Made by a program: the position numbers and the translations under genes | Notes under the pieces: model-generated | Database searches by the model: none | What the model saw: the letters and a program-made list of their open reading frames with translations, nothing else | Told to the model about the DNA's origin: nothing | In this document: positions 27,866-37,532 of the stretch, one piece after another | Numbering within the stretch: the first letter of the stretch is position 1 | How the letters are laid out: each line of letters opens with the position of its first letter | Source of the DNA: Thermoguttaceae bacterium | Lineage (GTDB): Bacteria; Planctomycetota; Planctomycetia; Pirellulales; Thermoguttaceae | Direction: 5' to 3' | Assembly (NCBI GenBank): GCA_017557195.1 | Contig: JAFZAL010000020.1 | Coordinates: 1 to 63,497 of the forward strand | DNA length: 63,497 bases

Positions 27866-29923
27866 ATGAACAGAATTTTATCATTGTTTGTCTTGGCGCT
27901 GGCGTTGACCGCAGCTGGAGTTTGTGAACTTGCCGCAGAGGAAAATGCAACGGATCGTCCGGATATTGTTATCGCGGATTTCGAGACTGACAATTTCGAC
28001 GGCTGGAGCGCTGAAGGGAACGCGTTTCAGATTCGCAGCGCCGACGCTCTGTATACCGGCGGGATGGGCGCGGTCTACGGCTTTCACGGTCAGAAGCTGA
28101 TCAATACGTTTGGCAGCGTCGAGAGCGACAACTCAACCGGAACGCTGACGTCCCCGGAATTCAAAATTGAACGGAAGTACGTCACGTTTTTAATCGGCGG
28201 CGGGAATTTCCCTGGCGAAACGGGAATCGCTCTTTACGTGGACGGGAACAAGGTTGCTGAACAGACCGGTTTGTACAACGTTCCGCGACAGGGCGACGAA
28301 GGACTCAAGCTCCGATTCTGGGACGTGACAGAATATCAGGGCAAACCCGCCAAGATTGTCATTTTCGACAATAAAAGCAAAGTCAATTGGGCGCATATCA
28401 AAGTCGACTACATCTGCCAAACGGACGCAGCGCCGGATCTCACAGCTAATGTCATTTCCGTCGTTAAGGGTTCTGCCCCGAAGACGTACGACCCCATGAT
28501 TTTCGGGCATTTCATCGAGCATTTTCATCGTCAGGTTTACGGCGGAATTTTTGAACCCGGCTCTCCGTTGTCGGATGAAAAGGGATTCCGAAAAGACGTC
28601 GTTGCGGCGCTGCGGGAAATCAAAGTCCCGATCGTTCGATGGCCCGGCGGATGCTTTGTTTCCGCCTACCATTGGAAGAAGGGCGTCGGTCCGAACCGTC
28701 AGCCGGCGTGGGACAAGGCGTGGCACGTTGAAGAGCCGAACACGTTCGGAACGGCAGAGTACGTTCAGTGGTGCCGGCTTATCGGCGCGGAACCGTACAT
28801 CTGCACAAACGCCGGGACGGGAACGTCGGAAGAGATGAGCGACTGGGTCGAGTACTGCAACCTCAACGTTGGGGAATACGGCAGGCTCCGTCAGGCGCAC
28901 GGGTTCAAAGAGCCGTTCAACGTCAAATACTGGAGCGTCGGCAACGAGAACTGGGGACGTCACGAAATGGGCGCCAAAACCGTCGGCGAATGGGGCGACT
29001 TCGTCCGGGAATCCGGTAAGCTCATGCTCAATACAGACCCCGACATAAAACTCTTTGCCGCCGCGCTGCCCAACGAGAACTGGACGCTGCCGCTGCTGGA
29101 AAAAGCCGGGTACATGTTGGACTACGTGTCCATTCACGGGTACTGGGACGGTCTGTCTTATAATAACAATCCGTCGCCGTACATGACTTGTATGATGAGA
29201 ACGCAGAGTCCGGAATCGTCCATTCTTCGCACGATCGCCGTTCTGGACAAGACCAAAATGCGCGGGCGCGTTTTTATCGCCTTTGACGAATGGAACCTTC
29301 GCGGCTGGCATCACCCTGGAATCGGCGCAGTTCATCCGCACATGGACGTTCCGGCGCGTGACAAAAACGACATCAACTCCACCTATACGATGGCGGACGC
29401 GGTCTTTTCCGCCTGTTTCCTCAACTCCTGTCTGCGGCATTGCGACGACGTTAAAATCGCGTGCTTCTCGCCGATTGTCAACACGCGCGGCGCGCTGTAC
29501 GTCTATCCTCAAGGAATTGTCAAGCGAACGACGTACCACGTTTTCTGGATGTACGTCAATTTGCTGGAAAAGAACGTTGTGCCGATTGAGATTAATTCCG
29601 AACCGCTTCTGTGGAACAATCAGCAAACGCCGAAACTCGACGCCGCCTTGAGCGTCAACGACGACAAGACGCGTTACGTCCTGGCAGTTGTCAACAAAGA
29701 CCCGGAGAACGCGGCGGAAGTCAAGCTGGATTTCCTTTCCGGGATGAAGGACCTCCCGACGGAGCTGGAAGCGACCGTCTTGAGCGGTTCCTCGCCCGAC
29801 GACTTCAACGACGTCGGCGCGGAAAATCGCGTCGTCCCGCAGAAGACGACGGTCGAAGTCAAAAGCGGGAAAGTAACGATTGCGCCCCACTCGGTAACGT
29901 TTGTTGTAATCCCGGCGAAATAA
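27866..29923 (+). CDS. Secreted GH51-type arabinofuranosidase with N-terminal sandwich domain
   Basis: This gene encodes 685 residues. The signal peptide is MNRILSLFVLALALTAAGVC. Residues ~30-185 form a beta-sandwich (DFETDNFDGWSAEGNAF, FLIGGGNFPGETGIALYVDG, VNWAHIKVDYI) of the kind attached to GH32 and other secreted hydrolases. The GH51 barrel begins near 205 (IFGHFIEHFHRQVYGGIFEP), with VRWPGGCFVSAYHW, acid/base Glu361 in VGNENWG and nucleophile Glu475 in AFDEWNLRG. The predicted reaction is release of alpha-L-arabinofuranosyl residues. It has its own strong promoter and sits between another GH51 and a GH95-like enzyme, which suggests a shared polymer target. Confidence 0.92.
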   Translation: MNRILSLFVLALALTAAGVCELAAEENATDRPDIVIADFETDNFDGWSAEGNAFQIRSADALYTGGMGAVYGFHGQKLINTFGSVESDNSTGTLTSPEFKIERKYVTFLIGGGNFPGETGIALYVDGNKVAEQTGLYNVPRQGDEGLKLRFWDVTEYQGKPAKIVIFDNKSKVNWAHIKVDYICQTDAAPDLTANVISVVKGSAPKTYDPMIFGHFIEHFHRQVYGGIFEPGSPLSDEKGFRKDVVAALREIKVPIVRWPGGCFVSAYHWKKGVGPNRQPAWDKAWHVEEPNTFGTAEYVQWCRLIGAEPYICTNAGTGTSEEMSDWVEYCNLNVGEYGRLRQAHGFKEPFNVKYWSVGNENWGRHEMGAKTVGEWGDFVRESGKLMLNTDPDIKLFAAALPNENWTLPLLEKAGYMLDYVSIHGYWDGLSYNNNPSPYMTCMMRTQSPESSILRTIAVLDKTKMRGRVFIAFDEWNLRGWHHPGIGAVHPHMDVPARDKNDINSTYTMADAVFSACFLNSCLRHCDDVKIACFSPIVNTRGALYVYPQGIVKRTTYHVFWMYVNLLEKNVVPIEINSEPLLWNNQQTPKLDAALSVNDDKTRYVLAVVNKDPENAAEVKLDFLSGMKDLPTELEATVLSGSSPDDFNDVGAENRVVPQKTTVEVKSGKVTIAPHSVTFVVIPAK

Positions 29924-29928
29924 CGGCG

Positions 29929-29944
29929 CCCCCGATGGCGGGGG
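29929..29944. other. GC-rich hairpin after the second GH51 gene
   Basis: CCCCCG/CGGGGG with loop ATGG starts 6 nt after the stop. No U-tract follows, so transcription may continue into the next gene ~75 bp away. Confidence 0.55.
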
Positions 29945-30016
29945 AGCCAATCCGCGCTGCCGCGCGCTTGCCGATAATCGCTCCCGTTGGTCGCTTTTGA
30001 TACGGAAGGTCAAAAA

Positions 30017-32353
30017 ATGAAATTCCCTCTAATAACTCATTTTACCGTATTTGCTCTGCTAGCTGTTGTGACGTCTTTTGCCGCAGGAGTCGAGTTCCCG
30101 AACCCGGCTGAGTTCAATCCAGTCTGGAAGAGCGCCAGTCCCGGGACGTCGTACGACCGGTCGCTGCCGACGGCGGCGTTGCTCGGGAACGGGTCGCTGG
30201 GCGTTGTCAACGGCGGGGACGCGAACAAGAAGCTTTTTGTTTTAACGCGCGGCGATTTGTGGAGCTGCGGCGACATGTCTATCGGATACGACGATAACAA
30301 TATCGGTCCGATGTCCTTCGCCGACCTCATAATTCAGCCGGAAACCCCTGTGGTCGAATCTACAGACGAGCTTGACCTTCCTTCCGCCACGCTCAAGACG
30401 AAGGGCGTTTTCGGCAAAGGGACGGTTCAGCTTGAGAGTTCTGTAACAGCGACGGAAGACGTCTTCGTCATAACAGGCGTTTCCGACTCGGACGACGTCT
30501 GGAACGTCCGGCTTGTCGTTCACAATCAGAAGCCCTTTCCGACAGATTCCGGTCGATCTGCGGATAGCTTTTGGGTTCGGCGTTCGACGGTAAACCTTCT
30601 CCCGAAGGGCGACTCTCGCGGGTGGGTTGTCAGCGCGACAGCCGCAGTCAGCGCTCTGGGCGCCCAGCTGACGCAGATCGAAACGCCCGACGGCAAACAG
30701 GAAGCGAGCGCCCGGCTGACGATTCGCGCTGGCAAGCCGTTTGCGATTATTGTAACAGCGAACCCGGATCGGCGATTTACCTGGGCGGAACTCGAAAAGC
30801 TCAAAGCCGATCACAAAAACTGGTGGGCGGACTGGTACGGCAAGTCTCGCATCGCTCTGGGCGACAAGGAGCTGGAGTCGTTCTGGTACGGGCAGGTCTA
30901 TCTGCTTGGGTCGTGCGTCCGTAAAGGGAAGCTCCCTCCCGGGCTGTACGGAATCTGGGTTACGACCGACAATCCCTCCTGGCATAACGACTTCCATTTG
31001 AACTACAATTACGTCGCGACCTGTTACGGATGTTGGGCGTCGAACCGATGTGACGCGGCGGACGCGCTGCCAGACCCGCTTCTGGACTATCTTCCCCGCG
31101 CCGTTCGCAACGCCAAAGAGAACCTTCAGCATATTGACCGCTGCAAAGGACATTACTATAAGAACTCCCGGGCGTATCTCGACTCGCGCGCTGACCTTGC
31201 TGACGGCATCGACGATGCGGCTCTGTTCCCGGTGGCTCTGGGGCCGCGGGGCGTGGCTGTCGAGGGCGACGAGAGCATGTGGGGACAGGTTTCCGACGGG
31301 GCGTTTCAGTGCGCCGTTTTCTGTACGCATTGGGAATACACGCTCGACCGCGAGTATCTGAAAAAAGTCTTTCCCATTCTCGACAAAACCGCCAACTTCT
31401 TTATGGCGTGGTGTGAAAAGGAACCCTTGTCGGACGGATCGTACCGTTACAACGTCTGGGATTCGCACTGGGAGGGCAGCGGGTTACAGAAGAACAGCGC
31501 GCCGGCGCTGGGCAGCGTAAAACATCTCTTTGAAACGCTGGTCGAAGTCGCCCCGATTCTGAACGAAATCGGCGTTGAAGTTCCCCCTGACAAGGTCGCC
31601 GCCTGGAAGGACTTTCACGAACATCTAGCCGATCTGGCGGTCGGCGTCTATTCGATTAACGGCGCACCCGTCAAGATGCTTTCCGGCGTAGAAAACGCAG
31701 ACGGCTCCGCCAACCCGTCCGGCGGGAACGCGCTCAATCTGGAAAGCGTCATTCCCGGGGAAGTTTTCGCCTTCGATGTAACAGACGAGTTCCGCGCTCT
31801 TGCCGTCAATACGGTAGACGGCAACGTTGCGAAGTCGCCCAAAACCGTCTGGACGTGCGTCAACCAGACGCCCAAACTGTTCGCAACCGCAATTCGCGCC
31901 GGCTATCCCGCCGAGAAAATAATCGACGCATTCAAAGCAAACCAGATTCGAAAGTTCGGTCAGAAGAATTTCCATCTGCATGATGGCGTCCACGGCGTTG
32001 AGAAAATCGGCGCGATGGAGTTTATCCAGTCGATGTTGATACAGAGCGATCACGGTTACGTTAAGATATTTCCAAATTGGACGGACGCTGATGCCAAATT
32101 CGAGAATTTGCGCGCCAAAGGCTGTTTTCTCCTGTCTGCGGAAATGAAAGACGGCAAGGTCGTTCGCGTGAGTGTTACGTCTGAAAAAGGCGGGCGGCTC
32201 CGGCTGGTCGACCCGTTTGGCGGCGAAACCGTCCCTGCTGGCTGGTCGCGCGGCAAGACGCGCAACAGTAACGAGCCTACGATTGAACGCGACTTCAAAC
32301 CGGGAGAAACGGTTATAATCGTAAATAGTAACTACGCATTCGTAAAAGAATAA
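30017..32353 (+). CDS. Secreted (alpha/alpha)6-barrel glycoside hydrolase, GH95-like
   Basis: This gene encodes 778 residues from the ATG at 30017, which has GGAAGG ~8 nt upstream and a signal peptide (MKFPLITHFTVFALLAVVTS). The N-terminal part has TAALLGNGSLGVVNGG, the typical opening of GH95 and related clan enzymes. The centre has FWYGQVYLLGSCVRKGKLPP, DNPSWHNDFHLNYNY and GPRGVAVEGDE, and the (alpha/alpha)6 barrel continues with HWEYTLDREYLKKVFPILDK. GH95 enzymes remove fucose or L-galactose, but sequence alone does not separate these from other (alpha/alpha)6 families, so substrate is open. It is probably transcribed with the upstream GH51 gene and ends at a strong terminator. Confidence 0.62.
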   Translation: MKFPLITHFTVFALLAVVTSFAAGVEFPNPAEFNPVWKSASPGTSYDRSLPTAALLGNGSLGVVNGGDANKKLFVLTRGDLWSCGDMSIGYDDNNIGPMSFADLIIQPETPVVESTDELDLPSATLKTKGVFGKGTVQLESSVTATEDVFVITGVSDSDDVWNVRLVVHNQKPFPTDSGRSADSFWVRRSTVNLLPKGDSRGWVVSATAAVSALGAQLTQIETPDGKQEASARLTIRAGKPFAIIVTANPDRRFTWAELEKLKADHKNWWADWYGKSRIALGDKELESFWYGQVYLLGSCVRKGKLPPGLYGIWVTTDNPSWHNDFHLNYNYVATCYGCWASNRCDAADALPDPLLDYLPRAVRNAKENLQHIDRCKGHYYKNSRAYLDSRADLADGIDDAALFPVALGPRGVAVEGDESMWGQVSDGAFQCAVFCTHWEYTLDREYLKKVFPILDKTANFFMAWCEKEPLSDGSYRYNVWDSHWEGSGLQKNSAPALGSVKHLFETLVEVAPILNEIGVEVPPDKVAAWKDFHEHLADLAVGVYSINGAPVKMLSGVENADGSANPSGGNALNLESVIPGEVFAFDVTDEFRALAVNTVDGNVAKSPKTVWTCVNQTPKLFATAIRAGYPAEKIIDAFKANQIRKFGQKNFHLHDGVHGVEKIGAMEFIQSMLIQSDHGYVKIFPNWTDADAKFENLRAKGCFLLSAEMKDGKVVRVSVTSEKGGRLRLVDPFGGETVPAGWSRGKTRNSNEPTIERDFKPGETVIIVNSNYAFVKE

Positions 32354-32357
32354 CGCT

Positions 32358-32383
32358 AAGCGGGAGGAAACGCCCGCTTTTTT
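32358..32383 (+). terminator. Intrinsic terminator
   Basis: AAGCGGG / CCCGCTT is followed by TTTT, 5 nt after the stop. It is a variant of the GCGGGAG-GAAA-CTCCCGC terminator found at 34835 and 36343. Confidence 0.88.
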
Positions 32384-32405
32384 AATCAAAATCGTTTCGC
32401 GCCGC

Positions 32406-32434
32406 TTGTTTTTCTAAAGCGGCTGTGTTATACT
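32406..32434 (+). promoter_or_regulatory. Candidate promoter of the GH89-like gene
   Basis: TTGTTT (32406-32411) and TATACT (32429-32434) are 17 bp apart. A perfect 7-bp inverted repeat GCCGCTT/AAGCGGC (32401-32423) overlaps the -35 box and spacer, as an operator would. Confidence 0.5.
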
Positions 32435-32496
32435 TATGAAAAAAACTCTAATCAGTTTTAGAGCATAGATTTTACAGAATTTTTAATCCCACTGTT

Positions 32497-34818
32497 ATGA
32501 AACCCCGCAATTATCCATTTATTCTTTTAAGTTTACTCTGCTTGACAGCCAGCGCTGCGGAGTTGAAGATTCTGGTTCCCGGAGAGTGTCACGGTCAGGC
32601 GTATCAGGTCGCCGGGCAGGAACTGCAACAGTACTGGAATCAGATTACCGGGCAGACGCTCGAGATTGTCAATCAATCAAACGACGAGGACAGTTACCTT
32701 GTTGTTGGGTCGGACGCGGTCAACCCGTTTGTTCGTCAGCTGATTGAACGGAAAGTCATTCGCGATTTCCCGCTCAAAACGGCGTCGGACGAGTTCCGTC
32801 TGCTGACCGTCAAAGACGGAGCTAGAACGCACCTGATTCTGGCGGGCGGACGCGGGCGCGCGACGCTGTACGCGGTCTACTGTTTTCTGGAAACGCGCGG
32901 CGGCTGTCGCTGGTTCTGGGACGGCGACGTCGTTCCCCATCAGGACGCCATCGACATAACCGGCTTGGATGTAACAGAAACGCCGCGGTTCTATTATCGC
33001 GGAACCCGGTATTTCGCCCATCGAGGTCTGCATCGGTTCCAGGCGGAGCATTGGTCTTTGGATGACTGGAAACAGGAAATCGACTGGCTTGTCAAAAAGC
33101 GTCAAAACGTGTTTATGCTGAGAATCGGCATGGACGACGTGTTCCAAAAGGCGTTTCCTGACATCGTCGATTATCCCGACCCCGCCAAGCCGCTGCCGGA
33201 AGCGTTGTCCGGTTACGACAACCGTTCTCTGTTCTGGTCGCTGCAGTACCGCGGTCAGCTCAGAAAGGCTCTGTTACAGTACGCCTTCGACCGGGACTTG
33301 ATGCACCCGGAAGACTTTGGTACGATGAGCCACTGGTATTCGCGAACCCCTCATCAGTTTTTGGACTCGGTCAAGCCGGAGTTTCTGCCCAATTACAGCG
33401 GGCACGGTCTTCCTACCGCTCTCGTTTGGGACGTCCGGCAGGACAAGTATCTGGACTATTACTGGAAGTTGACTCAGGCGCATATCGACAACTACGGCAA
33501 GCCGGAATTGTTCCATACGATTGGTCCGGCGGAACGCCGCTGTTACAAAGACCGGGAAGACAACCTGAGAATGAAGCTCTACGTGTACCGACGACTGATC
33601 GACAACCTTCGTCAGCATTATCCTGACGCGCCGCTGCTTTTGGCGGGCTGGGATTTTTACTGCACCTGGCAGCCGCAGGAGGTTCGAGAGTTCACCAATC
33701 AGCTTGACCCCAATCGAACAATTTTGTGGGACTACGAAGCCGACTCCAAAAGCGAGCGCAACTTTACCAACTGGGACGTCATCGGCAGGTTCCCGTACAC
33801 GTTCGGCATCTTCCAGGCGTACGAGGCGGCAATGGACATCCGCGGGAATTATCCGCTCATCGAACAGCGCATGAAACAGGTCGGCGACGACCCGTTTTGC
33901 CGCGGGTACATTCTCTGGCCGGAGAACTCCCATTCCGATATTTTCCTACTGAATTTCTTTACCGCCAACTCATGGAAGCCGGGCAAGACGACCGACGAAC
34001 TGCTGGTCGAATTCTGCCGTGACAGATACGGCGATCAGGCGGACGAAATGCTGACAATCTGGCGCGACGTTCTCCCGATTTCTCAAATGCTGGATTGGAG
34101 CGGCAACTTCTGGTTCCAGGTTTTCAACACCATGAACGGCAAAGTCAAACCGCAAGACGCCGCTACATGGAAGAACGCCAGCCGGGATCAGATTCCCCGA
34201 TTGCAAAACGCTCCGCAAGTGTTAACGCGCTTAGCGGAAGTGGAATGGAAAACCCCGTTTGTCTATCGAGATTCCATCGACCTGGCGCGAACGACCATTG
34301 ACCGAATGCTGACCTGCGCTCGCGTTACGCTCTTTGCCGCCATGAATGACTGGCGCGAAGGAAAAATCACGACCGAACAGGCAAGAGCTAAAGTCAACGC
34401 ATACTACGAACTGGCGGAGGCGATGCGCGACACGCTCGCTTTACATTCGGACTATTCCATTTACGAAACCGTCGAGGGCATGAACGCCGTCGAGCCGATT
34501 GTCAACCCGGACTTCGACCGCGTCATTCTCGACAACGCCTCGTGCACTTACTGCCAGTCACATCAGTACGAAATCATGCAGACGTGGTATATGCCGTGCA
34601 TTAAGACCATCTGCGACTGGGCGAACGACCGGCTGGATCGAGACGACAAATCCGCCTTTACGTATCCGGACAGTTTCAAGAAAGTTGTAACAGAGAAGAA
34701 AGCGGAAATGCTTGCTACGCCGTTGAAAGATCAGCGTCCGACGCTGGAACGAACGCAAGAGAATTTCAAAGCCGTTATGCTCCGCGCCGCCAAAGCTGCA
34801 AGCGAGTTTGAGAATTAA
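32497..34818 (+). CDS. Secreted GH89-like (alpha-N-acetylglucosaminidase-type) protein
   Basis: This gene encodes 773 residues. The signal peptide is MKPRNYPFILLSLLCLTASA. Residues ~22-150 match the N-terminal alpha/beta domain of GH67/GH89-type enzymes (VAGQELQQYWNQITGQTLEI, LAGGRGRATLYAVYCFLE). The barrel starts near 165 (FYYRGTRYFAHRG, DDWKQEIDWLVKKRQNVFML) and continues with PLLLAGWDFYCTW, TILWDYEAD and GYILWPENSHSD. The C-terminal third is helical. GH89 enzymes remove terminal alpha-linked GlcNAc, as on mucin or heparan-type glycans. The barrel order fits, but the active-site glutamates cannot be assigned by eye, and a GH67-like or DUF4838-type relative is possible. Confidence 0.58.
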   Translation: MKPRNYPFILLSLLCLTASAAELKILVPGECHGQAYQVAGQELQQYWNQITGQTLEIVNQSNDEDSYLVVGSDAVNPFVRQLIERKVIRDFPLKTASDEFRLLTVKDGARTHLILAGGRGRATLYAVYCFLETRGGCRWFWDGDVVPHQDAIDITGLDVTETPRFYYRGTRYFAHRGLHRFQAEHWSLDDWKQEIDWLVKKRQNVFMLRIGMDDVFQKAFPDIVDYPDPAKPLPEALSGYDNRSLFWSLQYRGQLRKALLQYAFDRDLMHPEDFGTMSHWYSRTPHQFLDSVKPEFLPNYSGHGLPTALVWDVRQDKYLDYYWKLTQAHIDNYGKPELFHTIGPAERRCYKDREDNLRMKLYVYRRLIDNLRQHYPDAPLLLAGWDFYCTWQPQEVREFTNQLDPNRTILWDYEADSKSERNFTNWDVIGRFPYTFGIFQAYEAAMDIRGNYPLIEQRMKQVGDDPFCRGYILWPENSHSDIFLLNFFTANSWKPGKTTDELLVEFCRDRYGDQADEMLTIWRDVLPISQMLDWSGNFWFQVFNTMNGKVKPQDAATWKNASRDQIPRLQNAPQVLTRLAEVEWKTPFVYRDSIDLARTTIDRMLTCARVTLFAAMNDWREGKITTEQARAKVNAYYELAEAMRDTLALHSDYSIYETVEGMNAVEPIVNPDFDRVILDNASCTYCQSHQYEIMQTWYMPCIKTICDWANDRLDRDDKSAFTYPDSFKKVVTEKKAEMLATPLKDQRPTLERTQENFKAVMLRAAKAASEFEN

Positions 34819-34834
34819 ATGAAATAATCTCTCA

Positions 34835-34857
34835 GCGGGAGGAAACTCCCGCACTTT
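34835..34857 (+). terminator. GNRA-loop terminator
   Basis: A perfect GCGGGAG-GAAA-CTCCCGC stem and loop (34835-34852) is followed by ACTTTGT, ~15 nt after the stop. The same stem-loop recurs at 36343. Confidence 0.8.
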
Positions 34858-34964
34858 GTACTTTTAGTTAAGAATAATCATTTGGAGCTATTCTTGACTT
34901 TTCGTTTTGCGCCGATTTTAATAAGAAAAAAAACTATTGTATACCATAAGTTAAGTTAAAAGCC

Positions 34965-36317
34965 ATGCGTAAACACAAATCATTATCACGCCGCCTTTTT
35001 TTGGGACAGTGCGCCACAGCGCCCTTTATTCTCTCTCAGCTGGGCGAAAACCAAACCTGTCGTGCGGAAGATGCAGTCCCTGAACCGACGCCGACGGACA
35101 GTCCGGAAATCGGCAAGCCGTACGCGGGCTGGAAGGAGGGCGACCTCGATTTGCATTACATCTATACCGGGCGGGCGGAATCGAGCTTTCAGATCTTCCC
35201 GGACGGGACGTCCATGCTTCTCGACGCTGGCGAGTTCCACGTTCAGACGGCGAAAAGAACGCCGTTTCTTCCCGACGGGGCGCGGTTCGCGGGAGAATGG
35301 ATCGCCCGGTATATTAAACGGGTTAACCCGGCTGGCGACCATGTCGACTATATGATGTGTTCCCATTTCCATTCTGACCATTGCGGCGTTGACACGTTTA
35401 GCGCCGGGAAAACGTCCGGCCGCGGAGACGACTATTTCCTTTCCGGCTTCGCGCAGGTTGCAGAATACATCCATTTTGACGAGGTCTTTGACCGCGCCTA
35501 TCCGGACTACAACGCTCCTGTTACAGCCATGAAAATGCGGGAAACGCAGAACTGGCTCAAGTTCGTCCAGTATCAGGAAAAGGCGAACGGGCTGAAGCGA
35601 ACCCCGTTTATCGTCGGGCGGGGCAATCAGATTGTTCTGAAGAAATCGCCGGAGAAGTACAAGGGACAGTTTCAAATTCTCAACGTCTGCGGCAACGGCG
35701 CGATCTGTCTGGAAGCCCCGAAGCCGGAAGACGAGTTCAACCCGAACGTTGCTCTGCCGACGGACAACCTGTTTGTAAAGAATCCGGAAAACTCGAAGTC
35801 CGGGACAAATGAGAATCCGCTCAGTCTCGGGTTCCGGCTGTCCTACGGGAAGTTCCGATTCTATACCGGCGGCGATATCAGCGGCGCTGTTCTGGACGAA
35901 AAAGGACGCGACGTCGGCATTGAAGTTCTCGTTGGGAGAACGGTCGGGAAAGTCCACGTCTGCAAAGCCAACCATCACGCGTCGACCAACGCCATGCGCG
36001 CCGGGTTTGTCCAGGCGGTTCAGGCGAAAGTGTACATCAACAACGTCTGGCACAAAGGACACGTCAACGACAAGACCATGAGAATCATGACGTCCCGCGA
36101 CCTGTATCCCGGCGACAGAATCGTCTGCCCGACCTACTACAACGTCTACAATCCAGACGCGTTCAAATCGGCGCCATGGCAAAAAGACCTCGTCAAAGTC
36201 GGCGGACACGTGGTCGTCAAAGCCTACGACGGCGGAACGAAGTTCAAGGTATACTATCTGGAACCCAAAGACGAGTCCATGACCGTTAAAGCGGTCTACG
36301 GGCCGTGGGAAGCATAG
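34965..36317 (+). CDS. Tat-exported metallo-beta-lactamase-fold hydrolase
   Basis: This gene encodes 450 residues. The N-terminus has a twin-arginine signal (SRRLFLGQ, residues 8-15), so it should be exported folded with its metals. The metal-binding motif HFHSDH is at 134-139, with the preceding strand LLDAGEFH, later FYTGGDISG and KANHHASTNAM, as in the ComEC/Rec2-type branch of the superfamily. Substrate is unknown; phosphodiester, ester or lactone cleavage is possible. It follows the glycosidase block and has a terminator on each side, so it is probably its own unit. No Shine-Dalgarno site is obvious. Confidence 0.8.
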   Translation: MRKHKSLSRRLFLGQCATAPFILSQLGENQTCRAEDAVPEPTPTDSPEIGKPYAGWKEGDLDLHYIYTGRAESSFQIFPDGTSMLLDAGEFHVQTAKRTPFLPDGARFAGEWIARYIKRVNPAGDHVDYMMCSHFHSDHCGVDTFSAGKTSGRGDDYFLSGFAQVAEYIHFDEVFDRAYPDYNAPVTAMKMRETQNWLKFVQYQEKANGLKRTPFIVGRGNQIVLKKSPEKYKGQFQILNVCGNGAICLEAPKPEDEFNPNVALPTDNLFVKNPENSKSGTNENPLSLGFRLSYGKFRFYTGGDISGAVLDEKGRDVGIEVLVGRTVGKVHVCKANHHASTNAMRAGFVQAVQAKVYINNVWHKGHVNDKTMRIMTSRDLYPGDRIVCPTYYNVYNPDAFKSAPWQKDLVKVGGHVVVKAYDGGTKFKVYYLEPKDESMTVKAVYGPWEA

Positions 36318-36342
36318 AAATTTTTGCTATAAGTCATAACGC

Positions 36343-36368
36343 AAAGCGGGAGGAAACTCCCGCTTTTT
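36343..36368 (+). terminator. GNRA-loop terminator
   Basis: A 10-bp perfect stem AAAGCGGGAG / CTCCCGCTTT with a GAAA tetraloop is followed by TT. The rest of 36318-36593 is AT-rich with no gene seen. Confidence 0.88.
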
Positions 36369-36593
36369 CTCTTAAATGCCTGGAAACGTAAAAGCGCAAT
36401 TAGATAAAGCTGCTTTAAAGAGTTTCTGATACGCTCTATGAATGCAAGACAGAACCATAATACAATACTGCGGGTAATTTGACGGTTTATTTTATTCTTT
36501 CTCGATAATCCAATTGAATTGCCCCCTTTTCAATATTTTTAAAATTGGTATTATATATTAAAACGTTTTATCAACCCAAGGAGGAATTCAGCC

Positions 36594-37379
36594 ATGACTA
36601 TAATGGCGTTTCAGTACAAAGTTGTTTCAGAAGCCCCGATTCTGGTTGCATATAACAGAGATGAACATATAGAACGCCAGTCGCAGGCCCCGAAGATTCA
36701 GTCTGGACGTCCGCGAGTGATTTGCGGCATTGACCGTAAAAGCGGCGGCACATGGTTTGGCGTTAATCAGCATTCGATGTTTTGCTGTTGTCTTAACAGA
36801 TTTAAAAAGGACGTCCCATTTAATCCGCGCTCTCGCGGTTTGCTGTGCCGAGAACTGCTCAATTGCCATTCCGCTCAGGACGCAGCGCAAATGGCGGTGT
36901 CGGAATTGGAAACTGGGTCGTACGCCGGCGTCAATTACGTTGTAGGCGATATGCATTCCGCATATTGTATTTACGGCGGAAACAAGGTTGAATGTCTCGA
37001 TATTCAACCTGGGCTTCATATTTTTTCCAATGGAAATATGGACGATCCCAATGACGAGTTGCAGGACTTCTGTCGTCGTCAGCTGACGCTCTCGCGTCTG
37101 GATACGTCCGTCGCGTTCCTGGCCGTTTCCAGTCGAACGTTTTCCCGCAAGGCGGAATTTCCCGGTCGAAAGTCTCTCATTTTAGAGGGCGAACCTTATC
37201 AGACCGTTTCGTCGATTTTGCTTTCGCTGACCGCCAGCAAACACGGCGCGATTCTTCAGTACGCTCCCGGCAATCCTGGCGACGTCAATTATGACGACAA
37301 CTCCGCTCTGCTGCGTCAAGTGCTGTCGACGGACAGAAGTTCTGTAAACCGTCAGCAAAAGCCCAGCAGTGAAGAGTAG
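36594..37379 (+). CDS. TANGO2/NRDE family protein
   Basis: This gene encodes 261 residues. The family signature NRDE is at 21-24 in ILVAYNRDEH, followed by the usual GGTWFGVNQHSMFCCCLNR and a conserved NYVVGD strand. The fold resembles Ntn hydrolases. TANGO2 proteins are linked to haem and lipid handling, but the bacterial function is not settled. The start is supported by a strong GGAGG 11 nt upstream. No signal peptide is present, so it is cytoplasmic. A perfect terminator follows. Confidence 0.85.
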   Translation: MTIMAFQYKVVSEAPILVAYNRDEHIERQSQAPKIQSGRPRVICGIDRKSGGTWFGVNQHSMFCCCLNRFKKDVPFNPRSRGLLCRELLNCHSAQDAAQMAVSELETGSYAGVNYVVGDMHSAYCIYGGNKVECLDIQPGLHIFSNGNMDDPNDELQDFCRRQLTLSRLDTSVAFLAVSSRTFSRKAEFPGRKSLILEGEPYQTVSSILLSLTASKHGAILQYAPGNPGDVNYDDNSALLRQVLSTDRSSVNRQQKPSSEE

Positions 37380-37409
37380 TCTTCCTGTAAATTCAAACAC
37401 AGAAATTTA

Positions 37410-37448
37410 AACCGCAGTTTCAAATCCATGCCTGAAACTGCGGTTATT
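37410..37448. terminator. Intrinsic terminator between convergent genes
   Basis: A 12-bp stem AACCGCAGTTTC / GAAACTGCGGTT with a 12-nt loop is followed by ATTTC. It can serve the NRDE gene and, read from the other strand (TTTAAATTT tail), obg. Confidence 0.82.
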
Positions 37449-37532
37449 TCAAATTTGATATTTTTATTAAATTGTTCAGATAAAATTGACGAGTCCGTCG
37501 GTTTCTCTAGATAAGAATAGACGAAGGGAAGC

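Noticed and set aside
28190-30013. 607-codon minus-strand frame opposite the second GH51 gene
   Set aside because: The plus strand has full GH51 motifs, a signal peptide and a consensus promoter. The antisense frame has no start signal or known motifs.
34986-36209. 407-codon minus-strand frame opposite the metallo-beta-lactamase-fold gene
   Set aside because: Shadow of the plus-strand gene, which carries a Tat signal and HFHSDH.
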